Part shown: one piece after another, positions 16,093 to 24,261 of the stretch
Numbering within the stretch: the first letter of the stretch is position 1
Layout: each line of letters starts with the position of its first letter
Source of the DNA: Merdivicinus sp050943495
GTDB taxonomy: Bacteria; Bacillota; Clostridia; Oscillospirales; Ruminococcaceae
Assembly: GCA_050943495.1 (NCBI GenBank)
Contig: JBMNPH010000022.1
Span: 1-28,391, forward strand
DNA: 28,391 bases
Direction: 5' to 3'
Translations under genes and position numbers: made by a program
The notes under the pieces: generated by a model
Database searches by the model: none
What the model was told of the DNA's origin: nothing
The model's input: the letters and a program-made list of their open reading frames with translations, nothing else

Positions 16093-17233
16093 CGTTTTTC
16101 TCCTTTATTTTCGCCAATAAATTTTCCGCACCAGCAGTCATTCCCAAAAGGCCCCTCTTGTTGGAAAAGATCACCGCTTCCACCTGATAATCCCCATGAG
16201 AACGGGCTTTCAGATGAAAATCAATCTTTTGAAGAACCGAAGCAAGGGTTTCCTTCAAAAGCCCCGCCTGTTCCAGAATGTCTAAGGCGTCATCCGTGGT
16301 GACACATTCCATAAGTTTTGCCACCAATTCCCGGCTGCCACCGCAAAGAGCCGCGTGAACTCCCAGCACTTCCAGCCGTCCGTCAGCATAACGGGAATGG
16401 GTATTCATAATTCCGGCAGCCAGTTTCACAAATTTTCCAATGTGGCCAATGAGCAAAACCTGTTCAAAGCCCAGTTCCCCGGCCATGTCCAAAGTTTCCC
16501 CTACAAAGTTGCTGCATTTCACAGCCCCGGACAAATCCGCGTGCAAAACATCCCGGGAAAAATCCTCCCCGTAATTGCCGGGAGTCACCACCAGCAGCTT
16601 GGCGCCAGTTGCCGCCAACTGTTTCATTTCCACCCGAATGGTGTCCACTAAAGCCGCTTCACTCATGGGTTCCACAATGCCGGAGGTTCCCAGAACCGAA
16701 AGTCCTCCCACAATCCCCAAACGGGGATTAAAGGTACGTTTGGCCAGTTTTTCTCCTTCTGGAATGGAAATCGTCACTTTCAAGCCGGAAAAATTGCCGG
16801 ATTCCTCCTGCATGGAGCGAACAGCAGCGGTAATCATCTCCCGGGGAACCCGGTTAATGGCAGGCGCACCCACCGGACATTCCAGCCCCGGTTTTGTCAC
16901 CCGCCCGACTCCGAATCCGCCTTCAATGGCAATCCCAGGTTCAGCGGAAAATTCCACCCGAGAAAAAATCAGGATGCCATGAGTAATATCCGGGTCGTCG
17001 CCGCTATCCTTGCGAATGGCGCAGCTGACAAAACTATCTCCGGCGGAAATTTCCTCCACCGGTAGATTGAGTAAAATTCCTTTGGGGGTCATGAGTTCGA
17101 TTTGGGAAATCCGGGTTCCTTCCAAAAGCATCCGCGCCGCCGCTTTGGAGGCAGCCGCCGCGCAGGAACCGGTTGTATAGCCGAACCGGAGGTCTTTCCC
17201 ATCCTTCCGGCAGAAAAGGTCAAGCTGGGGCAT
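16070..17233 (-). CDS. cbiD: Cobalt-precorrin-5B C1-methyltransferase
   Basis: SAM-dependent methylation at C1 of the contracted ring in the anaerobic route. The N-terminal LRFGYTTGSCAAAASKAAARML motif is the family hallmark, with GVGRVTKPGL, PAINRVPREMI, GLSVLGTSGIVEPMSEAALVDTI, LVVTPGNYGEDF and IGHIGKFVKLAAGIMNTHSRYADGR downstream, all diagnostic for CbiD. 387 residues, slightly above the typical length through a C-terminal tail that overlaps the split-barrel gene by 23 bases. GGAGG is placed eight bases before the ATG. CbiD marks the anaerobic (early cobalt) pathway in place of aerobic CobF. Confidence 0.96.
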   Translation of the reverse strand: MPQLDLFCRKDGKDLRFGYTTGSCAAAASKAAARMLLEGTRISQIELMTPKGILLNLPVEEISAGDSFVSCAIRKDSGDDPDITHGILIFSRVEFSAEPGIAIEGGFGVGRVTKPGLECPVGAPAINRVPREMITAAVRSMQEESGNFSGLKVTISIPEGEKLAKRTFNPRLGIVGGLSVLGTSGIVEPMSEAALVDTIRVEMKQLAATGAKLLVVTPGNYGEDFSRDVLHADLSGAVKCSNFVGETLDMAGELGFEQVLLIGHIGKFVKLAAGIMNTHSRYADGRLEVLGVHAALCGGSRELVAKLMECVTTDDALDILEQAGLLKETLASVLQKIDFHLKARSHGDYQVEAVIFSNKRGLLGMTAGAENLLAKIKEKNDEKNASR

Positions 17234-17252
17234 CTCGCCGCCTCCTTTTTTC

Positions 17253-17990
17253 TTACTTCATTTTCCGCTCATATCCCCGGGGAGTCACCAGTTTGCCACC
17301 CAGGTTTTTGGTGGAAGAATTTCCGATAAAGACGGTGGTAAACATATCCACCTGTTCTTCCCGAAGCTCGGAAAGGGTCATGACCTTAAATTCTTCCCCG
17401 TCCCGGCCGATATTTTTCACCCAACCACAAGCATTGTCCGGGTTCCGGTTTTCCAACAGAATGTCACAGGCGCGTTTTAAGTAATCCACCCGTTTTTTGC
17501 TGGAAGGGTTGTAGAGACAAAGGGAGAAATCCGCTTCTCCAGCCGCCCGAAGTCGTTTTTCAATGGTTTCCCAGGGAGTCAGCAGGTCACTTAGAGAAAT
17601 GACGGCAAAATCATGCACCAAAGGCGCACCCAATACCGCAGCACCGCTTAAAGCCGCCGTGATTCCAGGGACAATGATAATTTCCACCGGGGAATTTTCT
17701 CCGGCAATCTCATAAATCAATCCAGCCATGCCGTAAACCCCAGCATCACCGCTGCAAACCATAGCCACGGTTTTGCCGCTTTCCGCCGCTTCCACTGCCA
17801 TCCGACAGCGCTCAATTTCCTGGGTCATGGGGGTGGTGAGGATTTCCTTGTCCGGATAATCCTCCCGGATTAAGTCGATGTAAACTGTGTAGCCGCAGAG
17901 CAGTTCAGCATCTTCCAGAGCATTACGCGCCTGTGCGGTCATATATTCCCGACCCCCGGGACCCAGACCTACCACATATAATCTTTTCAT
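17253..17990 (-). CDS. cbiH: Cobalt-factor III C17-methyltransferase
   Basis: Methylates C17 and drives ring contraction to cobalt-precorrin-4. 245-residue tetrapyrrole methylase: LYVVGLGPGGREYMTAQA at the N-terminus, GYTVYIDLI, MVCSGDAGVYGMAGLIYE, VPGITAALSGAAVLGAPLVHDFAVISLSDLLTPW and LYNPSSKKR are the specific CbiH/CobJ signatures. No C-terminal extension with an iron-sulfur motif (as in CbiH60) is present. Spaced 19 bases from both neighbours cbiG and cbiD. Annotated equally as precorrin-3B C17-methyltransferase in aerobic nomenclature. Confidence 0.95.
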   Translation of the reverse strand: MKRLYVVGLGPGGREYMTAQARNALEDAELLCGYTVYIDLIREDYPDKEILTTPMTQEIERCRMAVEAAESGKTVAMVCSGDAGVYGMAGLIYEIAGENSPVEIIIVPGITAALSGAAVLGAPLVHDFAVISLSDLLTPWETIEKRLRAAGEADFSLCLYNPSSKKRVDYLKRACDILLENRNPDNACGWVKNIGRDGEEFKVMTLSELREEQVDMFTTVFIGNSSTKNLGGKLVTPRGYERKMK

Positions 17991-18009
17991 AAATCGGTTT
18001 CCTTCCTCG

Positions 18010-19011
18010 TCATTTGAAATTCAGCACAATATTCCCAGCAGAGATCGCCATCGTCACGCCATTCCCCGCTTTTTTGGGGACAAGAATTCGCCCGCCGCTG
18101 CCTTTTACAGCGCTCCGCTCACAGACATTGTCCACACCGGTAATCTGGCTGACAAAGGTAGACGGGGTAAAGTCCCCCGGTACCGCCGCCAGTTCCTCCG
18201 CGGAATAGGTGACAAAAGGCAGCTGATGGGCCTGGCAAAAGGCCAGCAGCCCCGGTTCTTCCGCTTTCAGGTCGATGCTGCATACCTGGGAAAATGCTTT
18301 TTCTGAAAATCCGGTTTCGGTAATCAGTTCCTGGAATGCCGCTTCAATGGTTTCCGCCGGAGTATTTTTTCGGCACCCCACTCCCAGGGTCAAAACCGGC
18401 GGCACAATCCAAAGGCAGTCCGTCTCCGGTCGGCGCACATTCACCGTCACATCCGGATTTTTCTCCACCCGGACAAACCCTTTTGGCAGCTGTTCCAATA
18501 CAGAAAATGGGCTGTAAAATCCAACCGATTTCCTGTCCAGCAGTTTGCCGCTGACCACCTTGATTTTCTCCGGATTGGCGATCCAAAAGCCCTGTTTCGC
18601 CGCCCAGCTGTCAATAGCGAAAGCCCCGTGGCCATCGGTGGCCGTGGTAATCACCGGAATCGCGCCAATCATCTCGGCAACCCGGTTTGTAAAATCGTTG
18701 GCTCCTCCCACATGGCCGGACAACAGAGAAATCACAAATTTCCCCTGGTCATCCAGCACCAGCACCGCCGGATCAGACAGCTTGGAAGCCACCAAAGGTG
18801 CAATACTCCGCACGGCGATTCCCGCTGCCCCAATAAAAATCAGAGCATCTGCCACGGAAAAACATTCCGCCGCAAAATCCCGGGCTTTGATGCCATCCGC
18901 ACCTTTTCCGGAACGAAACCGGACATTTTCCCCCTGTTCGGTCAGCAGCCGGGCAATTTTCTCGCCCAAAGCGCACCCGCTGGCGGTATAGGCCGTTATT
19001 TCGACTCGCAT
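18010..19011 (-). CDS. cbiG: Cobalt-precorrin-5A hydrolase
   Basis: Opens the delta-lactone ring of cobalt-precorrin-5A and releases acetaldehyde, a step unique to the anaerobic pathway. 333 residues with three recognisable parts: N-terminal domain (ITAYTASGCALGEKIA, ALIFIGAAGIAVRSIAPL, VISLLSGHVGGAN, PVITTATD), a middle region, and a C-terminal domain (LTLGVGCRKNTPAETIE, CSIDLKAEEPGLLAF, PFVTYSAEELAAVPG, SAVKGSGGRILVPKK). Its start overlaps the end of cbiF by 16 bases. Complete, with no missing conserved motif seen. Confidence 0.95.
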   Translation of the reverse strand: MRVEITAYTASGCALGEKIARLLTEQGENVRFRSGKGADGIKARDFAAECFSVADALIFIGAAGIAVRSIAPLVASKLSDPAVLVLDDQGKFVISLLSGHVGGANDFTNRVAEMIGAIPVITTATDGHGAFAIDSWAAKQGFWIANPEKIKVVSGKLLDRKSVGFYSPFSVLEQLPKGFVRVEKNPDVTVNVRRPETDCLWIVPPVLTLGVGCRKNTPAETIEAAFQELITETGFSEKAFSQVCSIDLKAEEPGLLAFCQAHQLPFVTYSAEELAAVPGDFTPSTFVSQITGVDNVCERSAVKGSGGRILVPKKAGNGVTMAISAGNIVLNFK

Positions 19012-19766
19012 GAGTCGGTTCCCTGGCGGAATTCGGTGGTGAAAGTGGGGTCATAAAGTTTCGACCGCTCGATGGTGCCCTCTAAGAATTTTCCCACCAA
19101 AATCAGCGCTGTTTTGGTAATCTGGTTGTCTTTGGCTGTCTGTGCCAGTGTGTCTACGGTACAACGGAACACCTTTTCCTCTGGCCAGGTAGCCTTGTAC
19201 ACAATGGCTGCCGGCGTATCCGGCGCATATCCCCCGGCAATCAGTTCCCGGGAAAGTCCTTCCAGCAAACCAGTGCTCAGGAAAATCACCATAGTGCTCT
19301 GATGAGCGGCCAACGCCCGGATTTTCTCCCGATCCGGAACCGGTGTGCGGCCTTCCATCCGGGTAATAATCACCGTCTGGCTCACTTCCGGCAGAGTATA
19401 TTCCGCTTTCACAGCAGCCGCCGCACCACAGAAGCTGGATACACCAGGTACAACCTCATAGGAAATCCCCGCTTCATCCAGCAGTTCCATCTGCTCTTTA
19501 ATAGCGCCGTAAAGACAAGGGTCACCAGTATGCAGACGAACGATTTTTTTGCCTTCCTGTTCCGCTGCCTGCATGACCGCAAACACTTCTTCCAGAGTCA
19601 TTTTGGCGCTATTATAAACTTCGCAGCCATCCTTTTTGTAGTCCAGCAGCGCGGGATTCACCAAGCTTCCCGCGTAAATAATCACATCCGCTTCGGAAAG
19701 GAGTTTCGCTCCCCGAACGGTGATTAAATCCGGCGCGCCGCTTCCGGCGCCGACAAATGTTACCAT
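18996..19766 (-). CDS. cbiF: Cobalt-precorrin-4 C11-methyltransferase
   Basis: SAM-dependent methylation at C11. 256-residue tetrapyrrole methylase with TFVGAGSGAPDLITVRGAKLL, the family-typical YAGSLVNPALL, VRLHTGDPCLYGAIKEQM (specific for CbiF/CobM), VVPGVSSFCGAAAAV and ITRMEGRTPVP. AAGGAG before the ATG. It ends inside cbiG, suggesting coupled translation of the C11 methylation and lactone-opening enzymes, which act consecutively. Confidence 0.95.
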   Translation of the reverse strand: MVTFVGAGSGAPDLITVRGAKLLSEADVIIYAGSLVNPALLDYKKDGCEVYNSAKMTLEEVFAVMQAAEQEGKKIVRLHTGDPCLYGAIKEQMELLDEAGISYEVVPGVSSFCGAAAAVKAEYTLPEVSQTVIITRMEGRTPVPDREKIRALAAHQSTMVIFLSTGLLEGLSRELIAGGYAPDTPAAIVYKATWPEEKVFRCTVDTLAQTAKDNQITKTALILVGKFLEGTIERSKLYDPTFTTEFRQGTDSCESK

Positions 19767-19777
19767 AGCAATTCTCC

Positions 19778-20467
19778 TTACGCCTTCACCAAAATGGTGG
19801 TAAAATAACTGGGGTCCTCATCTGCCTCGTCTAAAGAGTGGCAGATTTTCTCATCCGGCAGGCCGCAGTTTTGCACCAGCGATGCCTTTTCGTAAAGCCC
19901 GGCATCTTTTAACGCCTGCTTCACTGCCGGCATAGATTTTCCGGTTTTCATGAGGATTTTGCTGCCAGGCAGCGCCAGACTTTCGGCAAGCCCCTCATGG
20001 CTGGCTGGAATGATATGCAGAGGTTTCCCCATTTCGGTAAGCCCCATGTTCAGCTCCGCCGCTACCGCACAGAAGCTGGGTACACCTGGAATGACAATCG
20101 TTTCATAGCCCCGGCTTTTGAGGATTTCGTGGATGTAGCTGAAGGTGGAATAAATGGACACATCCCCCAGGTTCAGCATCCCCACATCTTCCCCCTTGTC
20201 CAGCCAGGCGGCGATTTCGTCCGCGGCTTCCTCGTGACTTTTTTGCAGGGCTTCTTTATCCTTGGTCATGAGAAAGCGGATGGGGAGAATGGTTTTGCCG
20301 CTCATATCCACAACCGCTGACGCGATATCCAACGCCAGAGTGTTTTCTCCCTTGGTCTGAGGAGTAGCAATCACCTTGCATTCCTCCATAACCCGAACCG
20401 CCTTCCGGGTCAGCAGTTCCGGGTCCCCAGGGCCTACACTGATTCCATAAAAAATACCTGTTTTCAT
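19778..20467 (-). CDS. cbiL: Cobalt-factor II / precorrin-2 C20-methyltransferase
   Basis: Adds the C20 methyl group to cobalt-factor II, the first modification after metal insertion. 229 residues, tetrapyrrole methylase fold: FYGISVGPGDPELLTRKAVRVM, VIATPQTKG, FLMTKD, MLNLGDVSIYSTFSYIHEIL, VIPGVPSFCAVAAELNMGL. The GDVSIYST motif and the VxxP between strands 1 and 2 separate it from the other methylases in this operon. AGGAGG before the start, nine bases after cbiK. Confidence 0.95.
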   Translation of the reverse strand: MKTGIFYGISVGPGDPELLTRKAVRVMEECKVIATPQTKGENTLALDIASAVVDMSGKTILPIRFLMTKDKEALQKSHEEAADEIAAWLDKGEDVGMLNLGDVSIYSTFSYIHEILKSRGYETIVIPGVPSFCAVAAELNMGLTEMGKPLHIIPASHEGLAESLALPGSKILMKTGKSMPAVKQALKDAGLYEKASLVQNCGLPDEKICHSLDEADEDPSYFTTILVKA

Positions 20468-20476
20468 GATTTCCTC

Positions 20477-21256
20477 CTATTCCAATCCCATAGCCTGCCG
20501 GATATGGGACAGATACAGCTTTCGCACTTCCGGGTATTCCCCCAGCCCCCGGACAACCGGCGTGACCTCATAGCCGTCGGATTCCAGCAAGGACTTCCAG
20601 CTGTCTGGCTCCTCGCTTGCCATATCGTTTACCGCGTGGTCGCCTGCCACCAGCATCAGGGGAGTGACGGTAACTTTCCCCACATCCAGGCGTTTTAGTT
20701 CCTTGCGAACGATTTCAATATCAGGGTATCCTTCTACCGCGCCAACCAGAATATTGGAAAAGCCCATTTCATCGAAAATGTAGCTCATGGCCGGATAAAC
20801 CGCATTGGCGAAATGGGTGGTTCCGTGTCCCATAAGGACTAGCGCTTCCCCTTGCTGCCGGGGAAATTCCCGATCATAGAACCGGCAGATTTCCCACATA
20901 TCTTCAGTGGAGGAAAGCAAAGGTTTCCCAACGGAAAACTCCGGAAATTTTTCCCGGAAGGGTTCTGCCTGCATCCGCAGCTTGTCGTATTCCTCGCCGC
21001 AGATCATGTGGGTAGGCTGAATGACAACCCGTTCAAAGCCTTCTTGCAGCAGTGTTTCCAACGCTTCAGACACCGATTGCAGGCAGATTCCCTGCTTTTT
21101 CAGAATCCGCAAAATCATGCCGCTGGTAAAAGCCCCCCGGACTTCCCAGCCCGGAAACGCAGCTTTCGCTTCCCGTTCCACTGCGCCGATGGTTTTTTCC
21201 CGGGTGTCCGCATGGCTTGTCCCAAAGTGTGCCAGTAAAATCGCCTGTTTTTTCAT
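20477..21256 (-). CDS. cbiK: Sirohydrochlorin cobaltochelatase
   Basis: ATP-independent class II chelatase that inserts Co2+ into sirohydrochlorin, committing it to cobalamin. 259 residues. Metal-binding residues H144 (LMGHGTTHF), E175 (GAVEGYPD) and H207 (AGDHAVNDM) sit at the positions expected for the Salmonella-type CbiK (His145, Glu175 and His207 there, from memory). N-terminal ILLAHFGTSHADTREKTI is typical. Start at 21256 is chosen over Met 21277 because it overlaps the cbiO stop by four bases and has AAAGGA upstream. No signal peptide, so this is the cytoplasmic rather than the periplasmic CbiK form. Confidence 0.95.
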   Translation of the reverse strand: MKKQAILLAHFGTSHADTREKTIGAVEREAKAAFPGWEVRGAFTSGMILRILKKQGICLQSVSEALETLLQEGFERVVIQPTHMICGEEYDKLRMQAEPFREKFPEFSVGKPLLSSTEDMWEICRFYDREFPRQQGEALVLMGHGTTHFANAVYPAMSYIFDEMGFSNILVGAVEGYPDIEIVRKELKRLDVGKVTVTPLMLVAGDHAVNDMASEEPDSWKSLLESDGYEVTPVVRGLGEYPEVRKLYLSHIRQAMGLE

Positions 21257-22092
21257 GAAATCGTCCTTTCCGCCCATTCCCGAAATTGCTCAATAGACCG
21301 GGGAATGGGAATCTTTTCTTCCGGATGAGCTTTGCGAAGGATTTCCCCCGCCTCAAACAGCAACGGCTTTTTCAAACCTGCCTTTTGCAAAAGCGCATCG
21401 TTTGCAAAAATTTCTTCCGGTGTTCCGTCTGCCGCCAACTCTCCCTGGGAGAATACCAGCACTCGTTCCGCCCATTTCCAGGCGAAATTTACATCGTGGG
21501 TGGAGATCACCAGAGTCATTCCCTCCTGTCCCAGAGTTTGCAGAGTCTGTTCCAGCAAGGCAGCATTGGCCGGGTCTAAGGAGGATGCCGGCTCATCAAA
21601 GAGAAGAATTTCCGGCTTCATGGCCAGAATATCCGCAATGGTCACCCGCTTTTTCTCGCCGCCGCTTAGGTAATGGGGGGGACGTTCCCGGTATTCCGTC
21701 AGATTCATCCGGGAAAGAGCTTCCTCCACCCGCTGTTCCGTTTCTTCTCTGGAAAGTCCCAGATTCAGTGGCCCGAAGGAAATTTCCTCCCCCACTGTGG
21801 CCGCCAGAATCTGCCGGTCCGGCTCCTGGAATACAATTCCTACCTTTTGCCGGAGTTTCATTTTTTCCTTGCGGGATTTTCCCACAATTTCCCCGGCATA
21901 GCGGATTTCGCCGGATTTTGGGTTCAATACACCGTTACAGAGAAGGAAAAAGGTAGATTTTCCGGCGCCGTTTTCTCCCAAAAGGGCGATTTTTTCCCCT
22001 CGATGAATGGAAACGCTGAGATTTTTCAGAGCCTCCCGACTTCCTTCATAGGCAAAGGAAATCTTTTCAAATTCTAGTAAAACGTCCTTCAT
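21253..22092 (-). CDS. cbiO: Cobalt ECF transporter ATP-binding subunit
   Basis: ATPase of the energy-coupling-factor cobalt importer CbiMNQO, on the inner face of the membrane. 279 residues: Walker A GENGAGKST at 39-47, Q-loop FQEPDRQ near 88-94, signature LSGGEKKR at 142-149, Walker B ILLFDEPASSLDP at 162-174, switch His H199. The C-terminal extension after H-loop fits this family. Start 22092 overlaps the cbiQ stop and has GGAGGTGA upstream; the frame extends to 22122 without benefit. One copy, so it probably works as a homodimer. Confidence 0.94.
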   Translation of the reverse strand: MKDVLLEFEKISFAYEGSREALKNLSVSIHRGEKIALLGENGAGKSTFFLLCNGVLNPKSGEIRYAGEIVGKSRKEKMKLRQKVGIVFQEPDRQILAATVGEEISFGPLNLGLSREETEQRVEEALSRMNLTEYRERPPHYLSGGEKKRVTIADILAMKPEILLFDEPASSLDPANAALLEQTLQTLGQEGMTLVISTHDVNFAWKWAERVLVFSQGELAADGTPEEIFANDALLQKAGLKKPLLFEAGEILRKAHPEEKIPIPRSIEQFREWAERTIS

Positions 22093-23051
22093 CGGAAAAT
22101 CACCTCCAATCCCCATACACATCCCGCCAAAATAACACAGCCTGCATAACAGGCAAGCTGTACCAGCGTCACAGGCTTGATCCGGGTCAAAAACCGGATT
22201 TCCCCGTCATAACAGCGGGATTCCATGGCGTCAAAATTCTCGGAAGCCCGCTTGAAAGATACCGCCAGCAAATTAGCCGCAATTCTTCCATAGCTCCGCA
22301 AGCCTGTCCGGATGGTCCGGTACCCCAGCCGGGATTCCGCCGCCTGCTGCATGGCAAAAGCCGCATCCAACAGAATAAAAATGTACCGATAAATCAGGTA
22401 CATCAGCTCAATTACCACCGCCGGAACCTTGATTTTCCGGAAAACGGCGATCAGTTCCCCCATAGGGGTGGAAAGGCTCAGAAACAAAAGGCATCCCACT
22501 GCTCCCAGCGCTTTGCAGAGAAGACGCACCGCTTCTCCCCGGCTCTGTTCCGTTACCGACAGAAAAAAGGTACCAATCGGAAGGCTGAAATTTCCCGCCG
22601 GAGCTGTTCCCAGCTGAACCGCCACCGTCAAACTTCCCAAAAGCAGAAACCCCAAAGGCAGTGTCAAACAGGAAAGATATTCGTGGATCGAAACGCCTCC
22701 ACGAAGTGCCAGTACTGCCATGAGAAAAAAAATGGAAAGTCCCACTGCCACAGAATTCGCGCCAATGGAAAAAAAGAGCATTCCCAGGGCAAACAGGAGT
22801 TTTCCTCCTGCATTCCAGGAAAGAAACCGGGATTTCTGGGCGCAAACATCCATAGCCAGCATTCCGCCGTGGTCGTGGGCGCACCGGGAAAGAAGAAATC
22901 CAACCACCGTGATTCCAGCTTCTGCTGCCCAAAACCATACCGGCGGAATTTTTCCCCAAAATAAAACTGCTCCCAAGAGCGCCGCCCCAATGGTCAACAG
23001 CAAAATCATTCCTCCAAACTGCCGAAAGGGACGGCAGCAGAATCCCGCCAT
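22089..23051 (-). CDS. cbiQ: Cobalt ECF transporter transmembrane subunit, with long N-terminal extension
   Basis: T-component linking CbiM/CbiN to the ATPase. The standard CbiQ region begins near residue 67 (MDVCAQKSRFLSWNAGGKLLFALGMLFF) and contains four to five hydrophobic helices and the coupling helices with SRLGYRT and MESRCYDGEIRFL, the second being the ATPase-contact motif. Unusually there are about 65 extra residues in front, with two predicted membrane helices (about 15-33 and 38-54) and a CAHDHGG motif (residues 57-63) just before the CbiQ core. Total 320 residues against the usual 220-270. The extension could bind Co2+ or help fix CbiN; this is inference. Start ATG 23051 is 18 bases after cbiN, with AGGAAA upstream; a shorter start at Met 15 or 64 is possible. 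Confidence 0.9.
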   Translation of the reverse strand: MAGFCCRPFRQFGGMILLLTIGAALLGAVLFWGKIPPVWFWAAEAGITVVGFLLSRCAHDHGGMLAMDVCAQKSRFLSWNAGGKLLFALGMLFFSIGANSVAVGLSIFFLMAVLALRGGVSIHEYLSCLTLPLGFLLLGSLTVAVQLGTAPAGNFSLPIGTFFLSVTEQSRGEAVRLLCKALGAVGCLLFLSLSTPMGELIAVFRKIKVPAVVIELMYLIYRYIFILLDAAFAMQQAAESRLGYRTIRTGLRSYGRIAANLLAVSFKRASENFDAMESRCYDGEIRFLTRIKPVTLVQLACYAGCVILAGCVWGLEVIFR

Positions 23052-23069
23052 CCCTTCCGGTTTCCTGTA

Positions 23070-23381
23070 TTACTGATCTTTCCCTTTTTCCTCAGGCTGT
23101 TTATATTTTTTCCGCGCCCGGAGATAACCAAACCCATATCCCAAAACAGCGGCCCCGATTCCTGCCTGCAAGCAGAACAGCAGGCTCTCGGTCTCGCCGC
23201 CGGGAGGCGCAATCGGGCTTTCCGCCCAGGGTTCATAATCCGGATCAACCGCTGCGACCACATCTTCCGCCGCGCCGTCCGCGCCGCCGAATTCACTGTC
23301 CTTTATGGTCATCAAAGGGAAAATAGCAATTCCTGCGCAAATAGCCAGCAGAACCAGCCCTAAAATGATGCGCTTGCTCAT
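23070..23381 (-). CDS. cbiN: Cobalt ECF transporter accessory subunit
   Basis: Small 103-residue membrane protein with two helices (about 5-24 and 66-86) flanking an extracellular, acidic, proline-rich loop (DSEFGGADGAAED ... YEPWAESPIAPPGGETESLLF), the classic CbiN pattern. CbiN helps load Co2+ into CbiM. Its start overlaps the cbiM stop by four bases (ATGA at 23378-23381). The lysine-rich C-terminus (RARKKYKQPEEKGK) should be cytoplasmic. Confidence 0.93.
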   Translation of the reverse strand: MSKRIILGLVLLAICAGIAIFPLMTIKDSEFGGADGAAEDVVAAVDPDYEPWAESPIAPPGGETESLLFCLQAGIGAAVLGYGFGYLRARKKYKQPEEKGKDQ

Positions 23382-24130
23382 ACTGCCGCCTCCTTTAAGT
23401 AACCAATTTCCTGAAGTTCCGGTTTGGCATAGGCTTCTAAGCCCATCATAACGACCACTGTCAGCAGTCCTTCCACAATGGCCAAAGGAACCTGAGTCAC
23501 GGCAAATACGCCCAAAAACTGGACAGCGGAAGCCGCGACGCCTCCCACTTCACTGGGATGATCCAGCGCAAGCTGAATGCTGGTAATGCAGTATGTAAAC
23601 AAATCTCCCAGGCTGGCAGCCAGAAAAATGCTCACCAAACGATTTACTTTGCACTTTTTGCAGAGCTTGTAAATTCCCCAGCTGACCAAAGGCCCCGCAA
23701 CTGCCATACTGAAAGTATTGGCGCCCAGGGTGCTGAATCCACCGTGAGCCAGTAATGACGCCTGGAACAGCAAAACGATAATTCCCAGAACCGCTGTAAC
23801 CGCTGGCCCAAACAAGATCGCCGCCAGACCGGTACCAGTGGGGTGACTGGACGACCCGGACACACTGGGAATTTTCAGAGCCGAGAGGATAAAGGAATAT
23901 GCTCCCGCCATTGCCAGCAGAATCAGGGTTTTGCGGTGCTGGGACACCGTGTTTTTAATCCGGATGACTCCCAATACCAAAAATGGGATACAGATTGCCC
24001 CCCAGCCAATACACCAGCCGGGAGAAAGGAATCCTTCCGCAATATGCATCGCGCTGACCGTTTGTGTTACACCAAACATCAGAGCCAAGGCTGCGGAAAA
24101 TGCGACAAGCCTTTTTTCGAGTTTCGTCAT
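23378..24130 (-). CDS. cbiM: Cobalt ECF transporter substrate-binding subunit
   Basis: S-component that captures Co2+. 250 residues: a signal peptide (KRLVAFSAALALMFGVTQTVSA) with likely cleavage before MHIAEGFLSPGW. In CbiM/NikM the processed N-terminus places Met-His into the metal site, so the preserved MHIAEG motif after the predicted cleavage site supports function. Later HPTGTGLAAILFGP, HGGFSTLGANTFSMAVAGP, and SLGDLFTYCITSIQLAL are diagnostic; six to seven membrane helices. GGAGG precedes ATG 24130; longer in-frame starts would overlap the terminator hairpin and are rejected. First gene after the cobalamin riboswitch, as usual for cobalt importers. Confidence 0.95.
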   Translation of the reverse strand: MTKLEKRLVAFSAALALMFGVTQTVSAMHIAEGFLSPGWCIGWGAICIPFLVLGVIRIKNTVSQHRKTLILLAMAGAYSFILSALKIPSVSGSSSHPTGTGLAAILFGPAVTAVLGIIVLLFQASLLAHGGFSTLGANTFSMAVAGPLVSWGIYKLCKKCKVNRLVSIFLAASLGDLFTYCITSIQLALDHPSEVGGVAASAVQFLGVFAVTQVPLAIVEGLLTVVVMMGLEAYAKPELQEIGYLKEAAV

Positions 24131-24163
24131 GAAAACTCCTCCTTTTTTATTGTCCCGCGCCAA

Positions 24164-24192
24164 TAAAAAAACCTTCCTCAAAAGAGGAAGGT
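24164..24192 (-). terminator. Intrinsic terminator of the cobalamin riboswitch
   Basis: ACCTTCCTC, a TTTT loop, GAGGAAGGT and a run of seven T (24170-24164) form a textbook rho-independent terminator 34 bases before the cbiM ATG and about 70 bases after the aptamer. It should stop transcription of the 17-gene operon when B12 is bound. Confidence 0.9.
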
Positions 24193-24261
24193 ACAGCAAA
24201 GCTAACTGCATTCGATGGCAGCGGGCATCGCTGCACCCGCCAAATAGTCCGTCGGCAGTGC

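Noticed and set aside
14360..20467. Possible recent duplication among the tetrapyrrole methylases CbiE, CbiH, CbiF, CbiL and the CobA domain
   Set aside because: They share the fold and GDP/PG motifs as an old superfamily, but each carries its own family-specific signature; similarity is ancient, not local duplication.
24131..24211. Longer cbiM starting at 24211
   Set aside because: Would be translated through the terminator hairpin; the GGAGG and signal peptide clearly support 24130.
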